A stretch of 64,000 bases of DNA. Source: Pseudo-nitzschia pungens. Lineage: Eukaryota; Bacillariophyta; Bacillariophyceae; Bacillariales; Bacillariaceae. Made by a program: the position numbers and the translations under genes. This document shows positions 1 through 10,290 of this stretch, piece by piece. Within the stretch, counting starts at the first letter, position 1. Each line of letters starts with the position of its first letter. A model generated the notes under the pieces. That model saw only the letters and a program-made list of their open reading frames with translations. It searched no databases and had not been told where the DNA came from. The DNA is taken from assembly GCA_037355855.1 (NCBI GenBank), contig CM074761.1:4483346-4547345 (forward strand), in the 5' to 3' direction.

Positions 1-98
1 GTTACTTGTACGTGCGTCGAGGGGTTTCTGTTTCGATGATGCCAACTGTGATTTACGTGGGAAACATCCGACTGAATTCGCACATCACTGCTTGAAAC

Positions 99-677
99 AT
101 GAAAGGAGTGGGAAGAAATCCGTTTCATGTATTGGGTGTACCTCCTTCCGCTTCACTTGAGACAATAAAGAAAGCGTTCACTAAATTAGCGTTGCGACAT
201 CATCCGGACACCGGGAAGACTTCGTCGTACGAGGAGTTCATAATTTTGCGCGACGCCTATGAGAGGATTCGCGGCGGCACATACATCCACGGATCTAGCC
301 AGAATGTGCAGAAGGTTAAAAGAGAACAAAAATGGAGCGACCGGCCAAAAAGCGAATTTTCTGAAGCCGAATTCCTTGATTATTTGTATCAACAAACGGG
401 GACAAAAATTACATCGGCACAACGACGAGAGTTGATCCAACTCGATTCGAGTAGGATACCCGGGGCGACCTACAACGGTCCCGGATGGGACTTCGCACGA
501 AGAGTAGCCATAGAACAGGAACTTTTTATGACACGACGGAACGAGTTCTATTCCGAACAAGACAATACCCGCAAAAAGAATGATGCGAAATCTTCCTCGC
601 AGTACACGACTGACAAAAACGAAAACGGCTACAAGACCAGTTCAAACGAAAATCTCCGACGAAGGCGTCGACGTTGA
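99..677 (+). CDS. DnaJ (J-domain) co-chaperone-like protein
   Basis: A single-exon 192-residue protein starting at the ATG at 99. An N-terminal J domain covers about residues 7-58. It has the hallmark HPD tripeptide at residues 35-37, which in J proteins stimulates the ATPase of Hsp70, preceded by a basic helix II. There is no glycine/phenylalanine region and no zinc-finger domain, so this is a minimal type III J protein. The rest is charged and low in complexity, ending in a run of arginines. It resembles small organellar J proteins, but the N-terminus is short and I see no clear targeting peptide. The J domain is certain; the cellular partner and location are not. Confidence 0.85.
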   Translation: MKGVGRNPFHVLGVPPSASLETIKKAFTKLALRHHPDTGKTSSYEEFIILRDAYERIRGGTYIHGSSQNVQKVKREQKWSDRPKSEFSEAEFLDYLYQQTGTKITSAQRRELIQLDSSRIPGATYNGPGWDFARRVAIEQELFMTRRNEFYSEQDNTRKKNDAKSSSQYTTDKNENGYKTSSNENLRRRRRR

Positions 678-1141
678 CGTAGTTTTGTCGACTGGGAATG
701 ATAATCATATTCGATTGCTTCATCATCTTTTCTTATTCTTGTGACTTATATAAAGAAACACGACGATGTTATTCGTGTGAATGCCGAAGTAGAAATTGTT
801 ATTCCGGTGTCAATCTCGGTGAATTGCACAAGAATCACCCATGTGCTTAAGAAGCGGAGTCGTCTTGTGTAATGCTGGAGCCAAAAGCTGCATTTGTGTC
901 TGGAAGAGAACAGATTCCCCACATGTTATCTCATCATTGAAGAGTAGCCAATGCCTTTTAGCCTTATCGATTCGGCCACTTCGAACTCTTTGCCAGAGCT
1001 TCCTGCCATCTTCTTGGAATTCATGTCACTTTGTAAATGGCGTTTCAATGCACGTGATGAATTGGACTACACGCACTGTCGATGTCAATGATAAAGTCGT
1101 CGTTTCCTTTGCGACGCGCGATCTTTCGAAGGTTCCCATGG
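678..1141. other. Intergenic region, no gene recognised
   Basis: This lies between the 3' ends of the convergent DnaJ-like and DUF1499 genes. An open frame at 841-1182 on the plus strand overlaps the DUF1499 C-terminus antisense and has no recognisable domain. I see no repeat or RNA gene. Confidence 0.5.
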
Positions 1142-1807
1142 CTAAATCTCGTCATCAAAACCAGGCACGCGATCGGAATTGAAGAAGATAGGAGTCCACT
1201 TGGCGTCTTTCATTAGATAACTATCGGTGGAAGGAAGACCAAGCACCTTTACTACCTTTTCAACTCGTCTTCGTTGATCGAGATTCCCGTTGATACAATT
1301 CTTTTGGAGACAAAACGGTGGCGGCGGTAGTGTCACTTCTGCTTCGCATCGCAAAGATACGATTGACGATGAATCATCCGAGAAGAGCAACTCGATGTCG
1401 TCTATGGAACCGGGCGACGTGCCAGGGGTCGTCAGGTGGATATACCGATGATTCGGATCAATATTTGCAATCGAGAAAAATTGCTGTTGCTGCTGGCGCT
1501 CAGAAGACAAGTCTCGCACTGCTTGCCGAAATGCCGTCTCGCTGTTTTTGACAAGGGACAACGGCGAAACGTAACGATTCGGAGGCTCGGCATAGCTCGA
1601 ACTGACACAATTCTTATCCGCAGGACAAGGTAGGAGCACGTTGTTCACGGGATCGTAGCCCGTCTCGGCCGTGGCCGGTGGATTCAGAAGAATACATGAT
1701 CCGGTGTAAACAGACAGGGCGATGCGGGTGACAGCAAGCACTCCCGAGACAAGTCGTGGAGACAACAACATCATTTTCAACCAGTTTCCTTCCTTCCCTT
1801 CTATCAT
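1142..1807 (-). CDS. DUF1499 family protein
   Basis: A single-exon 221-residue protein with an ATG at 1807. A hydrophobic stretch at residues 14-40 looks like a signal peptide or membrane anchor. It is followed by the DUF1499 signature CPADKNCVSS at 61-70, a central part with a sequence typical of the family, and the conserved arginine-rich QRRRVE motif near residue 185. DUF1499 proteins occur in bacteria, algae and plants, and the plant and algal ones are often organellar. Their biochemical role is unknown. The leader here fits entry into the secretory system or a complex plastid, but no clear ASAFAP motif is visible. The family call is firm; function is unknown. Confidence 0.85.
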   Translation of the reverse strand: MIEGKEGNWLKMMLLSPRLVSGVLAVTRIALSVYTGSCILLNPPATAETGYDPVNNVLLPCPADKNCVSSSYAEPPNRYVSPLSLVKNSETAFRQAVRDLSSERQQQQQFFSIANIDPNHRYIHLTTPGTSPGSIDDIELLFSDDSSSIVSLRCEAEVTLPPPPFCLQKNCINGNLDQRRRVEKVVKVLGLPSTDSYLMKDAKWTPIFFNSDRVPGFDDEI

Positions 1808-2275
1808 TGTCGTCCTGCTGTCGTCCTGTTGTCGTCAGTCGTTTTCGATGTCGTTTGACAAACAACGAAAAATTGACAAAAATCTACAAAAATTTGAAAT
1901 TCCAGTGAGTGAGTCAGTTCGCGCGTTTGAAAAAAATATTTTTTTTTGTACTGTAAGGTTTACGGTAAGGTTATCTCACATGAGACTTACACCTCACACA
2001 TATCATCTTACTGTACGACTATAGATATGAACACTTGTTCACATCGTTTTTGTTCCACAACCGTTCCAATGACGCGTCTGTCATTTGAATGGCAGCTGGC
2101 ATACGGTAAGGTTACGGTTGTCTTTTTCTCACTTCGGAGGTTGCAGAGTTTTGCCTTTGGCAGGTTTTTTTGTCCCGCAACTAAATCGTATTTCCATTAT
2201 TGCTAGTATTATTTGAAACGCCGCAGTGAGCGTTCCCAAGCAGTTCGTGTTCCACTTTCAAGCAAGCAATTCAGC
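1808..2275. promoter_or_regulatory. Divergent intergenic region with GTAAGGTTAC-type motifs
   Basis: This separates the divergent DUF1499 and TXNDC9 genes, so it should hold both promoters. It contains copies of the recurrent motif (TGTAAGGTTTACGGTAAGGT at 1953 and CGGTAAGGTTACGG at about 2104). I see no other gene. Confidence 0.45.
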
Positions 2276-3129
2276 ATGGATCTTGGATTTGGAGACAAAA
2301 ACCAAGAAATCGGGCAAACTACAGCCCAAGCCCTCATTCGCTGGAGCCGAGATACAGGAGAAGGGAGTGGAAAACGAGCTGGCGCAGTACGATCGTCTAT
2401 TGGATGACGAGGTAGGTGGTACCGGTACCGATTCCGGATGCTTCCATAGAAGTTTGTGTCCTCGTTCATCTCTGTCTTGCCAGCGCTGATATCATTTCCA
2501 ATCCTGCCTCTGCGTTCAAACAGGATGCCCTCGAGGATCTCCGACAAAAACGCATCCAACAAATGCAAAAGCAATATTTGCAAAACCAAAAATACAAGGA
2601 GTTGGGACACGGAACGTATACAGAGTTGGGATCGGGAAGCACACAGGACAGCCGTGACATCGCAAAGGAGTTTTTCAAAACGAGCAAAGAAAGCGATCGC
2701 ATCGTATTCCATTTTTACCGAACCAGTACGCGGATATGCGATGTCTTCCATGCGCACTTGGCCAAGCTCGCAGCGAAGCACATGGAGACAAAGTTTGTCA
2801 AGATCAATGTAGAAGGATGCGACAACAACACTGGAGGCGGTGCGTCGTTTTTGGTGGAGCGACTAGGCGTTATGATCATGCCTACATTGGTTTTGGTCAA
2901 AAATCGAAAGGCCTTCCATCACATTCGAGGATTCGACGAACTCGGTGGAACTGAGGATTTTTCGACGAACATGTTGGCGCACGTGCTTGGGACTCATGGT
3001 GTTACCGACCTAAGGGACGACGAAGAGATGTCAGAGGAGTTTTTGAAAGAAAGAGGCATCAACACAATCCGAATCCGCAAGGGCGCTAAGAAGGGAGGAT
3101 TCTCAAAATTCGACGACGAGTTTGATTAA
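2276..3129 (+). CDS. TXNDC9: Thioredoxin-domain protein 9 / phosducin-like 3 (CCT cofactor)
   Basis: Two exons, 2276-2411 and 2524-3129, with a 112-bp GT-AG intron in phase 0. The family frame runs from the PSFAGAEIQ segment through a helical, basic Q/K-rich stretch and the GHG motif. A thioredoxin-like fold follows (FHFYR, then METKFVKINVE and MPTLVLVKN), then the C-terminal IRIRKGAKKG basic motif. There is no CxxC, as expected for phosducin-like proteins, which assist the CCT chaperonin in tubulin and actin folding. The conserved exon-1 frame has no ATG. The ATG at 2276 is one frame off, and dropping one A from the A5 run at 2297-2301 would give a continuous 246-residue protein. An unseen upstream exon is the alternative. 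Family certain, start unresolved. Confidence 0.85.
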
Positions 3130-3172
3130 TTAAACAATAGTTCGTCCACGTGCGGTCGCTGGCTATGAACTC

Positions 3173-3436
3173 TTCGACCAACAATCTTGACATCGCCCGC
3201 TTCATTTTCTAGTCGACCACGGTAGTCCGATTCTCTATTTTCGACGATCGTCCACGTACCTTCGAACAACACTTTCGATATCAAACGCTTCATTTTCCAG
3301 TCGACCACGATACTGCGAGTCTCTATTTTCGACGATCGTCCGCGTAACTTCGAACAATCATCTCGACATCAAACGCTTCATTTTCTAGTCGACCACGATA
3401 GTGCGAATCTCTACTATAACGATCGGCGCGTGGCTG
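3173..3436. repeat. 88-bp tandem repeat, three imperfect copies
   Basis: Units start at 3173, 3261 and 3349, exactly 88 bp apart, and share the cores CGCTTCATTTTC and AGTCGACCACG. A partial leading copy (TTCGTCCACGTGCGGTCGC) begins at 3141. The array fills the gap between the convergent 3' ends of the TXNDC9 and DUF2358-SOUL genes, so it may be transcribed into one or both 3' UTRs. Confidence 0.85.
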
Positions 3437-3474
3437 ACACGTGGCGTTCAAAGGTACATTTACTTTCCGTTACT

Positions 3475-4701
3475 TTAGTAAGGATGGCCCCCGTCCTCGA
3501 GCTCTATCCAGACTTCTCCGCGGCGTTTGCCCAAACTGAAAATGGCGTCGTACTGCGCAAATTGGACCGACGATTCGCTACCACTCGGAATCTCAATCCC
3601 GTCCCGTTTCAGAGACTCACGAAGAGCCTTGTCGGCTTTTCGAACAATGGGCGCGACGCTTGCATCCGAAAAGCTCCCCACGGCAATCACCTTGCTCTCC
3701 ACGTTCGCGATTTGGCAGTCGCTCCACATGGATTCTTTCGCCCTGTCGACAATTGCTTGCGGGATCGCCTTCGGCGATGATTCGCCGGGTGCCGCGTAAA
3801 CGAGTGGCCAAGACATCGATTTTTTGGAGTCGTCGTTCGGAACCACCATCAACGAGGGGGCCAACGGCGTGATTCCTTGTGTAAGGGACGCAAGAACATC
3901 GTATCCCTCGTCCCTTCGATCGTATGGGATAGTGGCGGTTGTGTAGGCGGGGTAGCGTCGGAGCTCGTAACCATTTCCGCGTCGAAGTAGTTGATAGGGC
4001 AACTCGACCCCCGCTGCCGCGGCATTGCCATTTTCCGGCTTGAGCTGATCCAAAAAGTCTTTGACGGCAATTGATTTGTCGACTTTTCTATACTCTCCTC
4101 CACCCTGGATGTTGATAGAATCCCAGTAGTCGGTTTGGTGGTCCACCACTACTCCTTCCGATCCTCCGGCAGATACCTCGTACACCGATATTCCAGTGAA
4201 TCTCGCGGTCGGCTTCCAGGGAAGTGCTTTCGCGGTCACTCTCAGAGTCCAGCGCGTGATGATGTTGGAAATGCTTCCATCTTCCGCGTTGACTTCTCCG
4301 CCTTCCACTTTGTGGAGAACAATTCCCGCATCCTGAAATAGAAATTTTCCCATGAGGGTTCGGCTTGCGAGCATGTCGACGTTGTTCTTGTAGTTGTTGA
4401 CCCCCGCCAAGGATGTCATCGGATCTTCGAAGGAAACGCTGTCGCTGTAGAATTCGCATTGCATGGGATCAAAAAAGGAAATGTATTCCCTTCTCAGAAC
4501 CTTTTTCAGTCGTTCCACTTGGTCAACAAGGGCGGTCGTTGACGTCGCATCGGATGCTTGAAAAAGCGCTGTTTCCGAGTTGGCATTCCGTCCTCCATGA
4601 CGACAAGAATTGACACTCCGAGACGCAAAGGAGTCGACAACGTGTTGTTGGTACAACGAAAACAACAACACCAATCTCAGGAGTTCCTGTACCTTTCCCA
4701 T
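3475..4701 (-). CDS. DUF2358 + SOUL heme-binding protein, probably plastid
   Basis: A single-exon protein of 408 residues starting at the ATG at 4701; the frame upstream of this has no ATG. A hydrophobic leader (LLRLVLLFSLY) is followed by a DSFASR segment that resembles a diatom bipartite plastid presequence. A DUF2358 domain comes next (about residues 75-210, with the FFDPMQCEFYSDSVSFEDP motif), then a SOUL/HBP domain (about 225-400, starting at VELPYQLLRRGNGYELRRYP). The same two-domain order is known in plant chloroplast SOUL proteins, which bind heme or tetrapyrroles. A role in plastid tetrapyrrole handling is therefore inferred. It is convergent with TXNDC9 across the 88-bp repeat. Confidence 0.88.
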   Translation of the reverse strand: MGKVQELLRLVLLFSLYQQHVVDSFASRSVNSCRHGGRNANSETALFQASDATSTTALVDQVERLKKVLRREYISFFDPMQCEFYSDSVSFEDPMTSLAGVNNYKNNVDMLASRTLMGKFLFQDAGIVLHKVEGGEVNAEDGSISNIITRWTLRVTAKALPWKPTARFTGISVYEVSAGGSEGVVVDHQTDYWDSINIQGGGEYRKVDKSIAVKDFLDQLKPENGNAAAAGVELPYQLLRRGNGYELRRYPAYTTATIPYDRRDEGYDVLASLTQGITPLAPSLMVVPNDDSKKSMSWPLVYAAPGESSPKAIPQAIVDRAKESMWSDCQIANVESKVIAVGSFSDASVAPIVRKADKALRESLKRDGIEIPSGSESSVQFAQYDAIFSLGKRRGEVWIELEDGGHPY

Positions 4702-5312
4702 TTTCACTTTTAACCTAGAGCCCAATAATGATTGAGATCGTTCTCATGCAGAACAAAAAGCTCTGCTGTGATACGAGTAAGATACTCGTTTACGAGTGAG
4801 TGATTGCTTACCGACTGACTCTCTAATTACAAGTAATTACCTGACTCTTCCCGACTGACGAATGTTATTGCTTGCTACGAATGAACTGGAACACAGGACT
4901 CCTGGAATTTTTGAGTATCCTTCATACGTACAAAACGTATGATGGAAGTGAAAGTAGTCGTTTCCGCTCAACGCACCGTTGGTGAAACAAACATCTGTCG
5001 AAAAAAGACAAACGGTCTCGAAAAAGACTCCACCGATTGATCCATTCAAATCAAATCTGGCGAAGCGAAGAACTCTTTTTTTTGCGTCGAAGAATATCCT
5101 TTCTTCCTTCTCCGTTTCATGTCCGAGCGGAACCGGTAAAAGTAAGGTTACGTACCAGTGCAGTGACCATCCGCACCCAAACATCACCCTGTTGTTGATG
5201 TTTTGATTACGTACTTGCGCTTTTCAAAGACAAGCAATAAATTATATATACAGAGTCGCACAACCGAACCATCGTCAAGGTTGTTTCCGCATCAGTTCAC
5301 TTTATCGCCGCC
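4702..5312. promoter_or_regulatory. Divergent promoter region, SOUL / OGDH-E2
   Basis: This 0.6-kb spacer lies between two genes transcribed away from each other. It includes GTAAGGTTACG at about 5142, some 170 bp upstream of the E2 start codon. No coding sequence is recognised. Confidence 0.45.
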
Positions 5313-6751
5313 ATGTTTGCTTCTAATGCATGCCGTTTCTACCTTTCGTCGGCGTCACGACGAATCGCGAAAGACGTCGTCGCCGCTAGTCGATCGCGCA
5401 CGAGTTCCGTTCGACACTTTGTGAAGCCCTCTTGGGCCGCTGCCATGCCCATCAAAACCATCGATGTAAGAATCGAAGATTACCAAACAAATGAACCCGT
5501 CGGAGGCGTGGAGGCGCAACCAACCTAGCTGCCCTCCGCGTTGGTTACGTTTCGTTCGTTCGAATGCTGACGCATGGTTTTGCCACTCCCTCATGCTTTG
5601 CTCTGTTTTTTGTGTACCAGGTTCCAACAATGGGTGACAGTATCACAGAAGGAACGATTGTCGATATGCCAGTGGCCATTGGTGACTATGTCCAACCCGA
5701 CGACGTTGTTCTTGTCATTGAAACAGACAAAGTATCCGTCGATGTCCGTGCCCCAGAAGGAGGAGTCTTGACGGAGGTTATGGGAGAAATCGACGACGTT
5801 GTCGAGGTTGGATCGCAACTTTATCGACTTGACACGGATGCGGATGCTCCCGAGAGCCCCAGTGATCCGATGCCGGCAAAGGAAGAGACGTTGACTCCCA
5901 GTGCATCCGCGGCACCGGTTGCTGCCGCTGTAGCTGCACCCGCCGCCGCAGCTGCTGCTGCTGCCCCTCCCGCGCCAGCTGCGGCCCCAAAGACGCCCCC
6001 ACCTGCTCCCAAGGTTGCAGAAGCTCAGGCGTTTCTGGGTGCTCGTACCGAGCGCCGCACGAAAATGTCTCGAATGCGCCAGACTGTTGCTGCCCGCTTG
6101 AAAGGTGCCCAAAACACGGCCGCCATGCTAACCACGTTCCAAGAATGTGACATGGGCAATCTCATGGAGATGAGAAAGAAGTACCAAGAAGCCTTTGTTG
6201 CCAAACACGGGATTAAGCTTGGCTTTATGTCTGCGTTCGTTCTGGCAGCGACAGCCGCTTTGCAGGAAGTACCGCTAATCAATGCTTATATCGACGACGA
6301 AACAAAAGAAATCGTGTACAGAGATTATTGTGATATCTCTGTGGCCGTTGCGTCTCCAAAGGGTCTGGTAACGCCTATCCTTCGAAACACTGAATTGATG
6401 TCGTTTGCCGACGTTGAGCACAACATTGCTGCCTATGTCGAAAAGGCAAAGAACGGCACTCTGTCGTTGGACGACATGTCTGGAGGTACCTTCACTATCT
6501 CAAACGGCGGTGTATTCGGATCGCTCATGGGAACACCCATCATCAACTTGCCGCAATCGGCTGTATTGGGCATGCACGCAACAAAGATGCGAGCAGTTGT
6601 GAACGAAAAGGGAGAGGTCGTTGCTCGACCAATGATGTACTTGGCCTTGACATACGACCACAGATTGATCGACGGGAGGGAGGGTGTTACATTCCTCAAG
6701 AGTATTGCGGAGAAGGTATCCGACCCATCCAAGCTTTTGTTGGAAGTATAA
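5313..6751 (+). CDS. DLST: Dihydrolipoyllysine succinyltransferase, E2 of 2-oxoglutarate dehydrogenase
   Basis: Two exons, 5313-5465 and 5621-6751, with a 155-bp phase-0 intron; 427 residues. Exon 1 is an arginine/serine-rich mitochondrial presequence ([10 protein letters not shown]). The lipoyl domain follows (about 55-130) with the lipoylated lysine in the ETDKVSVDV motif. An alanine/proline-rich linker leads to the 2-oxoacid acyltransferase domain (about 200-427), which ends in the catalytic DHRLIDGRE motif. There is no E1/E3-binding domain between linker and catalytic domain, as in most eukaryotic DLST. The enzyme transfers the succinyl group from lipoamide to CoA in the mitochondrial TCA cycle. 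The intron falls exactly at the presequence/lipoyl-domain junction. Confidence 0.96.
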
Positions 6752-7762
6752 ATAAAGATAACGCTATCAAGCCCATCCATAGTTTTGTTGAGAATTAAGT
6801 TAATGAAGCCCTCGACCTTTTCCGTTTGTTGGAACACGTAGATAGTATCATCATTGCCATAACGTCACAACGACCCTGTTTCCAATTCATTGCGATATTT
6901 GCTCCTTGCAACGCAACGCTTGGTAGACGTATGAACCGGAAAGCGAAACGCAATGTTGCTCAAAGATATACACCAGGGGAGTGAACTCACGAGACAACTT
7001 TCATCATCTTCTACATTCAACATGGCTTTCGTGCCAGCCATGCATCTTCATTTTTCCAAACAACCAAAGTCTCTTCTTCTTTCCAAAAGCCTGATTTCAT
7101 CCTACTAGCACTTTGGATTGGCACGTCGAAAGCTGAGAAGATTGGGAAAGGTCCTGTTCAGAATCATGCATGCGATACTATCTCAAGAGAAGGTTCAACG
7201 ATTTCTGCTTGTACTAGTACTAGTAAGCAGTACTACTAGTAGTAAGAACGTGAGCGAAAACAACAAGAACAAACAAAGTACTAGTAGTAAGAATTGAAAG
7301 CTTCTGATACTACTAAACATACTAATAGTGCTTCTTGGAACAAAGCGATTGGATACTCAATTACAATCAATGTTGTCTTCGGTGACATTGCATCTATTGT
7401 TTCTTTGATTGTGTGAGCAGGATGATGTTTATGATTATGTTAGTTAGTGGAAGTAATGGATGCTATCATATTATTGCAATACAAGGGCCCATTTTGTTAA
7501 CAAAAAACCGAGGTGCCGGTACACGTAATTTCTACCGTAATTTTGCGTGAAAATCTTACTGCCTTTTTGGCATGAAAGCAGAAAGAATGTGTCATCACTT
7601 CACACACCGTCCCGAGTAAGTTCTACAAAAACTTGTCTGCTATGAATTTATGAATAACGACGAATGGAACACTCTCTGTCTCACTGCATCAAGGTTCTTC
7701 GACAACTATAGGATCGTTTACCGTACTGAATCGCCGACAAACATTCAAGAATTAGCGCAGAC
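6752..7762. other. 1-kb intergenic region with TACTAGTA-type repeats
   Basis: No gene is recognised. Clusters of the palindromic motif TACTAGTAGTA and its variants occur at about 7205-7285, for example TTGTACTAGTACTAGTAAG followed by CAGTACTACTAGTAGTAAG. The same motif recurs near 34.4, 37.7 and 60.4 kb. The last 100 bp are presumably the COX20 promoter. Confidence 0.5.
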
Positions 7763-8598
7763 ATGTCGGAATCGGAGGCATCGCATGCGGAAACCAGCGT
7801 CGACGGAATACTGACATCAGCAGGTCCAAGTCCTGCGTCCGCTACAACGACGAGCACAAGCGATCCACTTGAAACAGCAAAATGGACACGTTTCCTCCCG
7901 GAAGCTTTTGGAATCAGGGAATCCGTGCGACAATCATCTTACAGGTGGTGTGTTCGCGAAGGGTAGGTTTCTTTAAACATTGGAGATGTGCATTCGTTCT
8001 CTCTCGTTTCATCCAGCGGAAGAAACCACAGAACTGACTCTCTTATATGCTTGGGTTGGATTTTATCTTATTTACAGGGGCATGTGGGGAATTGCAACTG
8101 CTACGGCAATGAGTTTGTAAGTGACGACCTTTGCAAATCAACTGGATGGCTTTAAGTGGATCTGACTTTCGTACATATTGGAAAGGAACAGTTTTGAATC
8201 ATGTTCTAAAAAATCTACCGCAATGTGCCTTTCTTTCGAATTTCCCGGAAAGACATCGGATGCGCATGGGAACCAGACCAGTCATGGCCGGGCATTGTTT
8301 CTTCGGTACCTTTATGATTGTTATGGTCCCGTCGTATTACTTTTGCTACAGACGACGCGAACATCAAGAGCAGGTGATAGAAATGATGATGAAGTACAAT
8401 CAATTTGGTCACGCCACAGAGTTGCCAGCAGAACCACCCCTCGAGGAGCATCCATTCTGGGAAGAAAATAGTGGAATCGGTACACCCAACAATGAGACAA
8501 AACACGATAGGGAATTCCGGGGTATGATCAAGGAACGCAAAGAATGGCAGAAACACCAAGATCCTTCCTTTGATGAAATATTTCAAGAAAAGAAATGA
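7763..8598 (+). CDS. COX20: Cytochrome c oxidase assembly protein COX20 (FAM36A-like)
   Basis: Three exons, 7763-7962, 8078-8116 and 8253-8598, joined at phase-2 GT-AG introns of 115 and 136 bp; 194 residues. The order is an acidic/serine-rich N-terminus, the FLPEAFGIRESVRQSS segment typical of the family, a short hydrophobic helix (GMWGIATATAMSL), a second helix (CFFGTFMIVMVPSYYF) and a charged C-terminus beginning CYRRREHQEQ. COX20 proteins sit in the mitochondrial inner membrane with two helices and chaperone newly made Cox2. The 39-bp middle exon is very small but keeps the frame. The family is recognised from the RES motif and the helix spacing; the splice sites are inferred. Confidence 0.75.
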
Positions 8599-9085
8599 TA
8601 GTTGTGGAACCCAAACAAAAGAAAAGAGATTGGATCCTGCACCCAAGCTTTTCATAGTTCAATTGACCTTGATCACGTCATCAGAGCAGCTTCGTTCCAT
8701 CCAAGTTGCTTCCAGCTTCACATATAGATTCGATGCGATCACTTCGTGCTATTATCGTCTTGCGACTTTCTACACTGCATTGAATCGCTTCTCCGAAATA
8801 CTGTTTCTACAGTACATCCAAAGTGCGTCTCTTCCTTGGTTTCCCCTTGGGTGGTCAATGATTGCAATTCAGAGATCAGAACTGTAATTCAAAAGTCCAG
8901 TGACGAAACAGCTAAAATATTACAAGAAATAGTTAGTTAGTTTTACACGTACTGTTTCTTATAGTTTAAGAGAATAAAACTCGTGTTTTTTAACTCGTGT
9001 TTATTCACAGGACGTGAGCAACTGGTTGAATCCAGGCTGGTATGTTGTTCATTCTGACACGGCAACGATTGCTGTATTGAATTTC
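8599..9085. other. Intergenic region, convergent 3' ends
   Basis: This lies between the 3' ends of COX20 and the COX7a-like gene. No gene, repeat or RNA is recognised. Confidence 0.5.
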
Positions 9086-9550
9086 TCAGATTGGGATTTT
9101 GCCTTTGCCCGTGGCCAACTTGTAATATCCACTCGAAAGACGAACAATTCCCATTCCAGCAACGGCAAAGACAAAGCCAGCGACCATCTTGTCGCTATCT
9201 TGCTTCAACCAAGTAGGGTTGGCTTCTCCTTGTTGTGTTCCTCCCTTGCATTGGATTTTTTTGATTTCATTCACCTTCGCGTTCCATCGTCGATACCGTC
9301 GATTTTTCGACCCGGCGTTGTTTTACCAATACAGTTGAAATGAAATAAATTGCAGCAGATAAAAGCGATGTCAGACTTCTCTCATGAAAAAAAATCGAAA
9401 TCATTTCCAAACGGCGAAGCCTTCAGGATCGCAACGTACCTTGTCGGGGTAGTTGGTAAGCCAGTCAACGATCCCCCGCTTTTGCTGTCGCACAGGGGCT
9501 CGACGAGCCAGAACTCGTGTAGCGGCAACTCTACTAGCTGCAAGGGACAT
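9086..9550 (-). CDS. Small mitochondrial membrane protein, COX7a-like
   Basis: Two exons on the minus strand, 9550-9440 and 9274-9086, with a 165-bp phase-0 intron; 99 residues. The start is the ATG at 9550. The presequence is rich in Arg, Ala and Ser (SLAASRVAATRVLARRAP), which is typical of mitochondrial import. Exon 2 carries NPTWLKQDSDKMVAG followed by one transmembrane helix (FVFAVAGMGIVRLSSGYY) and a short basic tail. The TWLK...D...G pattern followed by one helix resembles cytochrome c oxidase subunit 7a. Similarity is judged by eye on a short protein, so another small respiratory subunit is possible. It is the convergent neighbour of COX20. Confidence 0.6.
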
Positions 9551-10290
9551 CTTTATTCTAGTTTCAAACAAAAGTTTCTGTAGAAGGGAAACAGCTTTCC
9601 TCGAGACTACGATACTTCGATTGTTTGTTGATTCGCTGCTTTGGTTGATGCTTGGCTCCGTATCGCCCAAAGAGTGTAAAAGGTAACCTTAGCACTTAAC
9701 GCGCAGAGAACACAACACTTCAAGCAGCAGATGAAGCCGAGCGATACACTTCGGTGCGGCGGATGCGCGCGTATGGAGAAGACATTGCGCACGCATGTTG
9801 TTCCGATTGTTGAACGGACGATGTAGGAGTATGGGTATAATAGTACCCACTGTACGTATCGTAAAGTTATATGTTCGGGTAAGTTGTGTCAATAGTCATA
9901 GACAACTTTGGGAAGAATCAGTGCCGGCGACCTCGCGGAGTGCCTATTACTTACCAGGAATTTTGATATAAATGTAATTCAAGACTGCGGTGACCACGAT
10001 AAGTGCATGTGGGAATTGGAGCGAATAGAGCGGAAAGTTAAAAAGACGTTAGTAGGACGTAAGTAAAATTGTTGAACAGTCACGCCAAGAATTAGTTTAT
10101 CGTGGGTCCATGCATTTTGCTAAGCAACGGTCCTCAAATTTGCTTGTGAAATCCTGCTTACGTCCCACCGCAGCCAAAATACACGGAACACTTTGTACGA
10201 TTTACTTCTGTTCCGCATTTCTCTCGATCTAATCCCGAGACATCATTTTTCAAAGAAACGACAACTTCACAAGCCGCAGCGAGTGTCACC
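9551..10290. other. Divergent intergenic region
   Basis: No gene is recognised in this 0.7-kb spacer upstream of both the COX7a-like gene and the LRR gene. An AAGGTAACCTTA copy of the recurrent motif lies at about 9680. Confidence 0.45.
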
